Shown here piece after piece: positions 22,772-33,700 of a stretch of DNA of 64,000 nucleotides. The notes under the pieces are model-generated. The model had not been told where the DNA came from. It did not search any database and worked only from the letters and a program-made list of their open reading frames with translations. The translations under genes were made by a program, and so were the position numbers. Positions within the stretch are counted from its first letter, which is position 1; every line of letters begins with the position of its first letter. The stretch comes from Phytophthora quininea (taxonomy: Eukaryota; Oomycota; Peronosporomycetes; Peronosporales; Peronosporaceae), in the NCBI GenBank assembly GCA_011947345.1, contig JAAVTG010000699.1:62001-126000 (forward strand), read 5' to 3'.

Positions 22772-24307
22772 ATGCTGTCTTCTGAAGAGATGGAGCATGA
22801 CTGGAGCTTCATGCGTCCATGGCGCTATCGCTTAACATGTTGGTATCAATGTCTCACGTCTGGCACGGTTCGCACCAAAGATGATTTCCACCCAGGGGCT
22901 ACTCGCTTCCTCCACATCGCCATTAAATATTTCTGCAGGGTGCCAAAAGATCAATTAAACGATATCCATCGCAACGAGCTCGAACAAACGCGTAAGGCGC
23001 TGGCCTTGCTGTCCACAATTGCCCACATCAATTTTGACGCGTGGGGATTCTTAATGGCGAACGCGATCGTACGAAATAGTGCCAACGACATGGACGATTT
23101 ATCTCGACAGGGGTTTCCTTGCTACGTGCTGAATTTGAAGGCCAATTTCAAACAAGATATTATTCAGGTTTCCAGGACTGATCAACGCACCACCACCAGC
23201 TCGGAATATATTGCTTCGATGGCAAAATCGCAGCTTTGGATACACGACATCACTTGCAAGAATCCGACATGGATATCCAAGTTACGATTCGAGTCTAAAA
23301 CAAATCCAAAGAGGCTGGTCGGCTTGCAGCGCTGGTAGATATCCACGCGGCGGAAAGACCAACATTGAGGAAAGGTGCGCTGATATATCGTCAAGCATGG
23401 ACTGACGGGACTGCACCGCTCGAAGATTCCGTTCCTTTGAATTTACTCTAGAAACGAATGAATTGGCGGTGTACGATCAGTCGGAGATATTCCAAGTGGT
23501 GGTTCACTTTTAGCATCTCGAGAAGTGCTTCCAAGTACGTGCCCCTCAAGGGCAAGTACATCGTGACGACGTTGTTAATGTTGTTTGGCTTCTTCATATC
23601 CAAATGGAGTGATCAAACGCATTTGCACCCTGGATCGGAGCTATCGCTCGACATCCGTGCAAGAGCAGCAACAACGTTCCACTCGAATCGCAACTCGTCA
23701 CGTCTTGCGTCAAACTCACTAAAGTCAAATCGTGTGTGGATAACGCCACGATGCCACCACAATTCGAGCAAATTGGGGCAGTATCGCAGCACTTCGTTCT
23801 CGGCTAATTCCAGCATGTGTGCATCGATCATGAGGAATTTCAGTGAGGCCCCCAACCGTAGCGAGCAAGTGTGGCATGCTATCCAACCTGGACACATGCA
23901 CGTAATTGAAAACAGACAGAGTGAGTGAAGTCAGACGGCTCGACCGATCGGGCAGCAAGGCAACTTCGTTGACCTTCAAGTTACGGCGTCGTACGAGGCA
24001 CCCGCTCAACCCCGAAATGAGCACGTTGCCCCAATTGCTAATCCCATCGTCTCTGAAGATCCGCACAGAATGGAGATCAGCTGGTGCGTTCGTTGCTTAT
24101 TACCAGCAACACCTACGAGATCCGTTTCCATTACCGATGAAAATCGCGTTCCTGAGCGTCATTTCAGCGTCAGTGTTGCAAGCGAACCGACACCAAAGCA
24201 GCAGATTGCCTGAAGCTCACTTGACGTTAAACAACTTGGTGTCAATCATTTTCGAGTTTGTACGCTTGCCTGTGTTTCGGCAAGTGTACTTCGAAACGAC
24301 CGACTAG
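22772..24307 (+). pseudogene. Tandem LRR-like family, copy H (internal inversion and deletion)
   Basis: The plus strand carries an intact N-terminal frame of 188 codons (22772-23338, EEMEHDWSFMRPWRYRL). Sequence jumps from IHAAE straight to GALIYRQAW near 23380, so the LRCTF and central blocks are deleted. From about 23450 to 24094 family sequence runs on the minus strand (LHSVRIFRDDG near 24070 down to RLIVHR near 23465). After 24090 the plus strand resumes with AYYQQHLRDPF to the C-terminus (LPVFRQVYFE, stop at 24307). A segment of about 640 bp has therefore flipped in place. No full product is possible. Confidence 0.8.
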
Positions 24308-24340
24308 GAAGCGTAGTAAAAAGATCTTTGATAGCAAAAC

Positions 24341-26586
24341 TCAAAAGAGATCTTGGTCGTATATCACTTCTTTCTCGATGCGCTTGGACTTGCAGTAATA
24401 GACTTCACGAAGAACTGGAAAAGCTGCGAACAAGAAAATATTCTTAAGCACCTGTATGTCCAATTGGATGGCTTTGAAATGGGTCAACAGCCTCGCTTTC
24501 TTGTTGGCGGGCGTTGTAGGCGACAACACACTCAAGAACGCAAGTTTGCGGTCAAAAGGAAGAGGCTTAAGCACTTGAGAGATGGGCTGGTGGTGGTGAT
24601 TCCTCAACTCCACAGGGAAGCGTTCGTATTGTGTTGGCACTACGACCTCCACAAACTCAAGTATCGTGTTCGTCTCCAGCATTCTCGTGATCTCGTCCAT
24701 CGCAGCATCAATGCGGCTTGAATTGTACGCTACTCGCCACGAGTGTGGGTTCTCGTCATCATGAACGACACAAAGGCGAACCCGCAGCCGTCTCACATAT
24801 CGCGTCAAACTGCTAGTCGGGTCCGCCAATTCCTTTGAGATGGCAGAAATGTCGTCCCAATTGTAGCTCAGCACTGGGAAATCCTCACCCTCTAGAGGAT
24901 CATCAAATCGAAGTCGTGCTTCAACACAATTACCTATGAGTGCCAACTCCTCAAGTTGTGGACAGCTACGCAAGACTGGTATATCGTTCCATCGGCCAGC
25001 TCCCAAATCAAGTGCGAGGAACTTCAGTGGAGCACCAACCAGCTCTAGAAAACGCGGCAGTCCAGTCAAGACTGATGGTCGCTCTTTGAAAATTCCGAGC
25101 TTCAGCCACGTCACTCCGCAGCTATTTGTCGCCGTTGCGCAGTCTTCGTCAAAGAGCAAGTCGCAGCGTTTTACTTGGCATCTCCCAAATGCAGGAACCA
25201 TAACGTTCACCCACTCGCTGCTGCCGTCATCGCTGAAAGTGCGAACAGGAGCAACAGCGGTGGGAATTCTCACAGGTTCAGTGCCTAGCTCGGGTTGTCC
25301 CTGATCATCAAAGAGCCACCTCATCGGAGATCTAACCTTAATCGTAGCCATCCTCTCCTCAATTTGTCCACGAGGGCAATCAAGAAGCTCTTCTTCAGGA
25401 TGTTCCGAGCTTAAAACGCGCGCAAACGCTTCCATATCAGCAAGACTCAAACATACTGTGTTGTCCAGGATTAACGATCCGAGGCCGAAAAAGTTTGAAC
25501 GCGTCGTGAGAACAGTGCGTATGCCATCCATTTCCAGTAAAGCGTACTTAATGCCGCAGTGGTCCCGGCTCGTATGGTGACATTTCTGACGGCGCGGTTG
25601 CCAGCAAGTGCGGAGAAAAGCGAACCCATGAAAAGCGGCTCGGCGCTGGTGTTGCAAGTGATCTCGACACTTTCCAGTTGGAAACGGTTTGCATCCGAGA
25701 AACTCAAGTTACGTCCAGGAACTCGAGAGAGCTCGATACAGTGGAAAACCAGAGCCATGAGCTCTCCAAACGCCTTCTTCTCGTGCCAGTCGTTTCCATC
25801 CTGCTCGATGCACAGCGACACGTGTGGGTGCCAATCGTTAACATACCAGAAAATCCCTGGCACCAATTTGGCCATCAACGCGCTGTCGCTAAGAACTGGA
25901 GGCATCCATTCCAGCTGAAAAGTGCACCGTAGTGACCCGAGTTCAACCTCTTTATGGCCACCCCTCGCGTCGTAGAGCTGCCATTCTTCCTGGGCAAGTC
26001 TCTGAGCCAAGGAGACTTTTTCATAGACCTCCACTTCTTCACTTGAGACGGCAGCGAACTCGATCCTCACGGGGATCTCGATGTCCAGGCCTGGTTCATC
26101 CTTCTGTAAGGAATCGTCTAGTTCGGCTATCCTACGTAGTGTTTCTTGATACTCTGGGCTTGGATGTTCCCGTTGGTGGACGCCGCACATGCGGACAAGA
26201 TCCGAGTCGAAGCTGACGGATGGAGATCCCCACGCTTGTACGTCAAACTCAACTACGAAGCGGACGGGGATCTGCGTCTCGAATATTTGCTCTCCGATGG
26301 CCCCGAACTGGACTCCGCAGTGTTCTCCTAATAGAAATCTCCAGGCTGCGTACTCGACGTGCTCCACCGCCGCCAAAAGCGCCAGCGTCTCACGTATCTG
26401 CTGGATCTGAGCCAGGTAGGCTGCCGTCGTAGCCACCGTCTCTCTCAACGGGAAACTCACAGTCAAACACCGTCTTGGGACGCGCCAGGCATCCGGTTGG
26501 ATGTCCGGGGCGACGAAACGCATCGACCCGCGCAAATTCCGCCGCAAGGATTCACACCACGGGGTCATAAAGCTCCAGCGCTCCAT
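24341..26586 (-). CDS. Tandem LRR-like family, copy I (divergent, near intact)
   Basis: This is the most divergent and one of the most complete copies, about 748 aa. The N-terminal block has ETLALLAAVEHVEYAAWRFL, then DIEIPVRIEF, LGSLRCTFQLEWM, a central region, VNVMVPAFGRCQVKRCDL, LPRFLELVGAPLKFLALD and the C-terminal FAAFPVLREVYY. One break occurs near 25490 in a T run; losing one T explains it, and no nonsense codon is seen. The first ATG in frame is at 26586 (MERWSF). Divergence from A-H suggests it is the older or outgroup member of the array. It shares a 103-bp divergent promoter with the acylase-like gene. Confidence 0.75.
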
Positions 26587-26689
26587 ATTCACCCTACTCA
26601 CTTGGTCTTACTATGGAGAACTGGGGGCGTGCCTGTATCCAGTAAGATCTCCACGAGATCTCCAGGCAGTTCTAAAATCGTTCCGAAAT

Positions 26690-28092
26690 ATGGCGACGCT
26701 CGTGTTGCGTGTAGTTCTATGGCTGAGTTTGATGGATCGAGTCTTCTCCTGCTCGGATTTCTTGCTGGCGAGCTCATCCCCGACGTCTAGCGTCATCAGT
26801 GGCCGCTCCATGGACTTCCAGGCGGATCTCGCCTCCTCCTTCGAGGTGATCCCGAGAAAACTCTTTTCCAAGAGCTTCCTGTGTTTAATTGTGCCGATTG
26901 TCAAGACTTCCAATGGAAAAACACGTTTGGTTTCGTCGCTGCCAATGTCTACGGGGTGAACGTAGCAACCGACGGGCTGAATGAGGTCGGACTGTCGGCT
27001 GCTTGGCTTAGCCTGGAGACGACCGAATATCCAGCACCAGAACTCAACTTCTTCAACAAGTCCAAGCCCGTGGTGACGTCGATCTGCTCGTACATTTTAG
27101 GAAACTTTGCGACGGTGGAAGAGGTGAAGATCGGCTTGCAAAACGTGCAGTTAGCAGGTATCGATGGCCGACTGGCGACGGAGATTCTTCATGTGCCATC
27201 TCCAGATGGCAGTTCCAAAACTCTGCCACTTCATGTGAGCGTACACGACGCCAATGGCAAGAATTTGGTGATTGAGTTTATCGAGGGAAAGACGATTTTC
27301 TATAACAATCCCAATGGCGTTTTGACGAATGATCCGCCACTTGATGAGCAGTTGGAACTGCTGGAGAAGCATCTAAGCGAAGCTTCGGGGACGATCAATT
27401 CTGGAGACTTACTACCCGCAGGATACGGCTCGAAGGAGAGGTTTATTCGGCTGTCGGTGTTGAACAGCAAAGTCAAAGAAGGATACAGTGCTCCTACGGT
27501 TCATGCTTCGTATGTGCAGGCTACTGAGGAACAGAAAGTGGTGTCGGATGCACTGCATCTGCTGAATGCGGTGGTGCGTCCACCGATGGGAGAAGCCACG
27601 CAGTGGTCGCTTGTGAGAGACCACACCAGACGCATGCTGTACTTCCGTTCCACGGCCAACCAACTGCTGCGTCGCATGAGTCTGGATATGATCGACTGGG
27701 CTGACCCGCATGCTCGTCGTTTGATCCCTGTTTCCTATGGAGTCTGGTTCTTCGACACCACCATCCCTCTGCTGGACGACCGCAACAACATGCGTACTAA
27801 GGATTTGCCGTCGCGATCGGTTGTGGAAGCCGTGTTGGCTAAGAATGGGGATCTGTCGACCGCTTTCGAGAGAGTTCAACTGCCGATTGATTCCGGCGGT
27901 CGTCTCCCGGTGACGTCTCAGATGGAAATGCAGCGAGAAACTCAGCTCGATAACCTGTCCCCAACGTGGGTGTTTGTGGTCGGTTCTGTGGCTGGATGTA
28001 TGCTTACGGTGCTGCTGTCGGTGGGCTGGAAACTGATCATCACCGAGTGTGTGCGTCGCCAACATGGATACCAGCAGATTCCCGACATCTAA
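26690..28092 (+). CDS. Choloylglycine hydrolase / penicillin V acylase-like Ntn hydrolase
   Basis: The N-terminal part (from ATG 26690) has a signal peptide ending at about residue 20, followed by Cys21, the expected autocatalytically exposed N-terminal nucleophile. It continues with SGRSMDFQADLASSFEVIPR, a match to the family's GRTMDW and FPRG motifs. The main frame (26881-28092) continues with GLNEVGLSAAWLSL, NPNGVLTNDPP (family NPxGVLTN), ERFIRLSVL and QWSLVRDHTRRMLYFR. The family cleaves linear amides such as N-acyl amino acids or lipid amides. The C-terminus carries one membrane helix (WVFVVGSVAGCMLTVLLSV), unusual for the family, so the enzyme may be anchored at the surface. One one-base loss near 26860 separates the two parts. 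Confidence 0.85.
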
Positions 28093-28598
28093 GTTTGGTG
28101 AAGCGAGAACAGAGTGTAGCAACGTGAGGTGCTTCAAGGTAATGTCTGCATATATTTTCTTCTTTTGAAATGAAGTGTCCGTGTCTGCTCCTAGTCAATT
28201 AGGCCGCCAAAATCAACGCCAGCATCACAGGTATTCCGCTGCGAGGTGCATCCAACGTAGATCGCGTTGGCGAAATCTTAACCGAAGTCATGGACTGCGC
28301 CGTCACTTTCGGGTTGGTGTGGCCAAAAGTTTTAATACTAGGAACGTTGGTTGGTTCCGTTGGCACGTAACAACAAAGCTATGCGAAAGTCATTTTTGCA
28401 TGGAGCATCGTGGTCGAGCTTCAAGAATTAGGGACTTAATTTATTTTACATCAAACAAGAGTGGGGCGGCACGAGTATCAGCGGCCGTATCGTGGCTGGG
28501 CACAATGCTTCAGTGTCCGACGACGTGATCTTGGGGACGACTCTTGCGATGATCAGAATGGCCGCAGACGCCTCACATTTCTTTTGCTCGACCGCACC
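28093..28598. other. Intergenic, no gene seen
   Basis: This stretch follows the acylase-like gene and precedes the dead hydrolase copy. It has only short unrelated open frames, and I find no repeat, promoter match or family similarity in it. Confidence 0.4.
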
Positions 28599-29273
28599 AT
28601 GAGCCTCCCGACGACGGTGACGATTTTCACAGTATGTAGCGTCTCGCTCGCGGCGACTTTGGATGCAAATGGATAGTATCCCTGCACGTTGTCGGGTGTT
28701 GCAATCCAGCCAAAACTGCAGCACGTCGCTTTCGAGTGTGCCAACGTAACGACCCCACTGTGCCATCCTCAAGTTTGCAACAGCTCCAAGACCATCGAGC
28801 TCTTTGTGAAACGAAAACTTGGGGTGACAAGAGAGGATTAAAATCGTGAAAATGTGTGAGTTTTGTCTGGAGGGCCAGGGGCTTTGTCTGCCAAATTTGT
28901 GTCTCGGATATAGAGTTTTCACAATATTTATTGCTGCATCGGTACATACATCCTATTGCAGTGGAGCTGGAAATGTTGGACGTTTACACGCTGGATCAAC
29001 GAGGAACCGGTCGAAGTTCTCTTCTGGATTGTGTGACCATCCAGGGCCCTTCCCAGTGTCAACAAAATACCCACAACTTTGCCGCCGTACTGCATCGACA
29101 ACGTCTTGTAGCAAGTCGAGGACATCCTGAAGCTTTTTCCGTGACTTCTGCAGGTCGAGATGTCGTTTACCTTTTGATGGGCTAGCATGACAACAATTCT
29201 GGTGTCGGAGAAATTTACGTCTACGGAGTGGATTTGGGGGCATTGGTGGCTGAACGAGTCATGCATTTGGCTC
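28599..29273 (+). pseudogene. Dead alpha/beta hydrolase paralogue, 5' part
   Basis: This part is homologous to the hydrolase at 14610-16547. It starts MSLPTTVTIF, and codon 26 (Trp in the live copy) is TAG. It continues with YPCTL, CNSSKTIELFVKRKLG, and after a gap LDVYTLDQRGTGRSSLLDC. The nucleophile motif GVSYG has become GVDLG, so the catalytic Ser is lost. Similarity ends abruptly at VMHLAL, where the left copia LTR begins at 29274. The remaining part resumes at 35185 beyond the element. Confidence 0.85.
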
Positions 29274-29484
29274 TGTTGCGAGGGCACAGCGTAGGGAACT
29301 TACAGGGTAGAGTTTAAACAGAACGAAGTAAAAGAAGAAGTGATATTACACATTACTAGTAAATGACTGTTAAAGGTAGCAATCATTGAGTCACCTGGTG
29401 ATTGGTAAGCACTTCAGTTTGTATAGGATCTCGATCAATACAAACCTCAAGTCTCAAGTACAAAAGACAAGACATGACGAGCCT
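29274..29484 (-). repeat. Copia 3' LTR
   Basis: It aligns with 34945-35184 over its length. Both begin TGTTGCG on the plus strand and share GTAGCAATCATTGAGTCA, CACTTCAGTTTGTATA and end with TGACGAGCCT. It lacks an internal stretch of about 45 bp present in the right copy. The exact outer end is uncertain because a TG start on the minus strand is not clean. Confidence 0.8.
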
Positions 29485-29645
29485 CAACAATGTCTCGTCA
29501 CTTTCCATCTGTCACTTTAATGTGCAAAGTGGATTGTCGATACCCAGTCTGTGTCCAGCCGAGATTCGTCTCGGATTTCCCGCCGTCGGATTCAAGAGCT
29601 GCAGTTCCCTCGTGGAGGTATTTGCACTGGTCGCTCGCGGGCACT

Positions 29646-29663
29646 GCTCATTCGGTTTTTGCC
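29646..29663 (+). promoter_or_regulatory. Oomycete core promoter of the H3-tail gene
   Basis: GCTCATTCGGTTTTTGCC fits the oomycete Inr (GCTCATTYY) followed by a T-rich flanking promoter element. It lies about 120 bp upstream of ATG 29767, in the orientation of that gene and opposite to the surrounding copia element. This suggests the H3-tail gene has its own RNA polymerase II promoter. Confidence 0.6.
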
Positions 29664-29766
29664 AGTAACAGAGTAGAGTAAATTCAGTAATACACTGTAA
29701 TACACTGTATTTGTTTTCTTTGTTTGCACCTTGCCTTTGACTAAGAGCTGTGTTAGCCCCCTGCAA

Positions 29767-30455
29767 ATGGCTCGTACGAAGCAGACAGCGAAGAAGTCTA
29801 CTGGTGGCAAGGCCCCCAAGAAGCAACTGCCCGTGCGTGTGGGCCACATCGAGCAGCACCAGGCAAGGGTGATGGCAAGAACGTGGGCAGTCGCGTACAT
29901 CCGCGATCGCGTGGGGTCTGGCCCTAACGCGAAGTACACGGTCGTGTGGAAGACCAAAGTCGGAGGTGTGCGTCCCGTGACCGACGAGCCGGGTACCAGG
30001 CTGCGTGAGGACAAGTTTTGCGACATGCTCGACATCTTCGACGAGAGGGTGGATGCAGGACGTCCAGGATACTTCCTCGTGTGGGCCCGCGAGAAGCACG
30101 ATACTGTGCTGGGCGCCAACCCAAGCGGTACCTGCATATTCGCGGGGTGACCAAGGCTGTGGAGCTTCTCGGTGATCCGTCTACTGTGCCACCGGAAGAA
30201 GTGGAGCGCTTCCAGGAAGGAACTGTAACCCGCGGTGTGGATATCTCGGCTGGGCCAACCTGGAATGCCGTCCGTGAATTCCTGAACCAGCTACGCAAAG
30301 CTCGGTCGACGTTGTCGGTGCCAGACTTCCAGTACAACTTCCAGCGCTCTGGGTATCGTGGCGTTGGCACATTCAAGCAACTCGGGTTCGAGAACGGCAT
30401 CAACGGGGTGGGCACCAGCAACACCATGTGTGTTTGGCACACGTTCGTGCTCTAG
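29767..30455 (+). CDS. Protein with histone H3 N-terminal tail fused to unknown domain
   Basis: The product starts with M then ARTKQTAKKSTGGKAPKKQL. This equals residues 1-20 of histone H3 except Arg8 and Arg17, both replaced by Lys. After that there is no histone fold. Residues about 25-125 (VGHIEQHQARVMARTWAV, RPVTDEPGTRLREDKFCDML, GYFLVWAREKHD) and, after one frame break near 30120, about 100 further residues (VTKAVELLGD, GPTWNAVREFLNQL, GVGTSNTMCVWHTF) belong to no family I recognise. The total is about 228 aa. The break is a one-base loss in a C/A-rich run, so the gene may be intact. The tail keeps Lys4, Lys9, Lys14 and Ser10, the main chromatin-signalling sites. Its role is unknown; a decoy substrate for H3-tail readers or writers is inference. 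Confidence 0.75.
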
Positions 30456-30713
30456 GTCGACGGAAAGAAGTTTGCCGCCCATAATAGCGATGTCAAGTGC
30501 AGAGTGGGGAGCTACGGGAAATGAATTGACGCGGTCATGTTCGTGCGCAAGGTCGTCATTAAGAACTAAGAAAACAATACATTTGCCTGTTTGACTTTGT
30601 CACTCTTTTTCACTTTACTATGTGTTGCTTATTCGGCGGCTGTGTGCCAGGAAAACCTCTAATAGGGTAAAACTTATAGGATTCAATGAGTAAACCTTTT
30701 CTAAAGGAAAACC

Positions 30714-33700
30714 TCATTCTACCCTGTGACTCATTCGTTTGTGAAATGGTGCGTCTATTACTTCAGTATTTGTTTGTTGTATGAATGCATCCACTGCTAG
30801 TATATGGAGAGATTGTATTCCTGGTTTCCTTCTCAAGTTGCGAAATTGATGTTTGTCAAGAGACTTTGTAAAAATATCTGCTACCATTGACTTGATATTG
30901 CAGTAAGCAACGTTAAATTCGTGTCGTTCTACCTTCCCTTTGAACTAAATGGTAACGAATATCAATGCGTTTCGACCACCGTGTGGTTCGGGATTGCTGA
31001 AAATTTTAATGCAGCTTTGGTTGTCCTCCATAGTCACTGTGGCTTTTGTTGTCATAAATCCAAGCTCTTTCAATAGTAATTTGAGGAAGATGGCCTCTTG
31101 CATACAGTGCCACAAAGCGATGTATTCCGCTTCTGTCGTCGACAGCACAACTGTGTGGTGCTTTATCAAGCCATGAGATCGGGCTTTCGCCGATCGCAGT
31201 GGCATATCCACCGACAGACCTTCTGGTGTCGGGGCAATTGGCAGAGTACGAATCTGTGTAGGCTGTCAGACGGTCGGCTAAGTTGCTTTCATTGATAGAG
31301 TTCGTCCCACCAAGTAGCAGACCTTGATACGTTGAGCTCGATAGGTACTTGAGACCTATCACGACTGCAGTCCAGTGTTCTTTGCCAGGGTTCGCTAAGA
31401 ATTGGCTTACCTTGCCCATGTAAAACACTACATCGGGACGAGTGCCAACCATGACGTACATTAAACTGCCTGCAACTTCTCGGTATGGGAAGTCTTTCGT
31501 AGCCCCCTCTCTCTCTCTCTCTCTCTTCATCAGTATGAGGCTGCATTGTTTTATCAGCTTAGTGCTGCGGTCTGATGGCGTCGCAGTCGGATACGAGGTA
31601 CGGTGTCTGAACTTATCGAGGGCATTTGTAGTGTATTTTTGCTGGTGGATAAATATTGTTCGGGCTTTACGGTTCCGTTCAACGGACCGGTCGAGTTTGT
31701 TCCTTCCCCTCCCCACATTTGCCATGCAGAATCTCTTGCTCAGGGCTGGTTTAATACGGCATACTAGGCTAAAGGGGGTTGCAACGATAAGCAGATCGTC
31801 CACGTAGACAGCGATGTAGCAGACGTCATCATCGATAGATACCATAAAGACACAGCGATTCTTAATCAGTTTCTGAAAATCGAGGCTCTCAAGAAAGGTA
31901 GACAGTGTCTGGTACCAGACTCGAGGTGCTTGCTTGAGGCCATAAAGGCTTTTCAGCAGTTTGCACACGAGGTGTTCTTGATCCGGAGCCGCAAACCCTT
32001 TCGGTTGATTCATGTATATTTCTTCGACCAGAAAACCATTTGGTGGATTTCGTAGTCAAACAGTGCTGCTATCGTAAGGAGGAGGCGGATTACCTCCATC
32101 CTAATTACAAGAAAGAATATCCCACCGATTCTGTAGAACACGGCGTTTATTTTGGCGGTGGAACCCGAACCCACGTCTCATTTTTTACGAGAAACGCGTA
32201 CTCCGACTCAGCGACAACTCGCCATTGTCGAGCATAGGCTAATTTTATAGCTGCTTTATACGTTTTGGGTTCGGGTACGCATCGAATAGCGAGTAGGCTG
32301 AGGACTAGAGTCCGTCGCTCTCGACCTCTTGACTATCCTCTCGTGATTTATACTCTGTGGATTTTAGTGCTTCCTCATAGCTAGGGGCGTTTTGCGGGAT
32401 TGGTGGGAGGTGTTGAAGGCGTCTCCGTTACGAAAGATTATGCCATAACAATACGGTCTAGTGTTTCACTTAGAGATGAGAGCGTCGTGGGCGCCGCCGG
32501 AGCGGTAGTGGATGGTAGGACAGTCGCAGTGCTTGGTCCCACCTACGGTAATTTACTCGTCGTAGATTCAGGCGATTCGTCACTGGGAGACGTGATTGTT
32601 CCATTGGGTACAGCAAGTTGTTCCGGCAACGGCAATGGATCCGGAGTGTCGTCAGCAGTTTTAAGTGCTGGAATGTTGTTTCCGTGAAAGACAACATCGC
32701 GACTGTATACAATTGCATGGGAATGAGCGTCCATAAGGTGGTAGTCTTTCTGGTGTACGGGAATGCCTAGGTAAATGCAACGTGCATCAAGTTTGTCACG
32801 ATAGATGTCGTTGATGTGGGCGTACGCCGCACATTCAAACACCTTGAGGTGGTGAATGCTAGGTTTACGGTTGTGCCAAAGCTCGAATGGAGTTCGAGAG
32901 TATGTGTTTTCGCTAGGTGCCATGTTGAGGAGCGTCATAACATGCGTGACACATTCTGCCCACAGTTTCTTGGGGTGTTAGTACCGCGTAGTCAGGCACG
33001 GACCTGTCCCATGATAGTGCGCATGCGGTGCTCAGCGACGCCGTTTTGCTGTGCTGTATTTGCATCTGCGAACTGCGCGTGTGTTCCGTACCGTTTAAAG
33101 ATTAAACCGCCAAACTTATCGTACTCCTTGGCGTTATCAACTTGAAGCACCCGGATATCCAAGTAGGAGGGTGACCCAGGATACTCAAGAGGATGGACAT
33201 CGGAGCGAAAGATGTTCAATGCTTGCATCCGAGAGTTTTCGTAGCAGGAGTAAAGTTCAGTTCGCACCTTGATGGCGTACGTGAACATGTAGCGTGTGAA
33301 GTCGCCAATAAAGACAACAAAATAGCGGCAGTCGCTAATACTACAAACGGGAAGGAATCCACAGATATTGCTATGAACGTTTTGAAAATGCATTGTAGCA
33401 CGTTCAAGCTAAGGACATACAGCACGCCGTGCAACTTGAGCTGACGCTGACCTTTTTGGAGTCGTTGACTAGCAGCACGACATCGCCAGTTCCTTCGATC
33501 GGGATCTCAGGCTTACCACCAACGGCGATGAAGCCACTCGCTGGCGTCTTTGAGACGAACCACTCGGCGTGCTGCGAAACGTGGGTTGTGCAGCCCGAGT
33601 CGACCGTCCAGTCGGCGCCAAATGCTGAAGACACTTGAGCTGTGAGACTAACAACAGGCGGTAAAGGCTTCATCACAGTCGCAACAGCGATTTTCGCTTC

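Noticed and set aside
26860..26880. Short intron in the acylase-like gene
   Set aside because: The two frames abut with no room for a GT-AG intron, so a one-base loss is the simpler explanation.
29767..29830. Ordinary histone H3 gene or H3 pseudogene
   Set aside because: Similarity ends exactly after residue 20 and the rest shows no trace of the H3 fold, while the downstream frame stays open and coding-like.
30600..30713. Alternative 3' LTR of the copia element directly after pol
   Set aside because: I compared it with 34945-35184 and found no alignment; the matching LTR is at 29274-29484.
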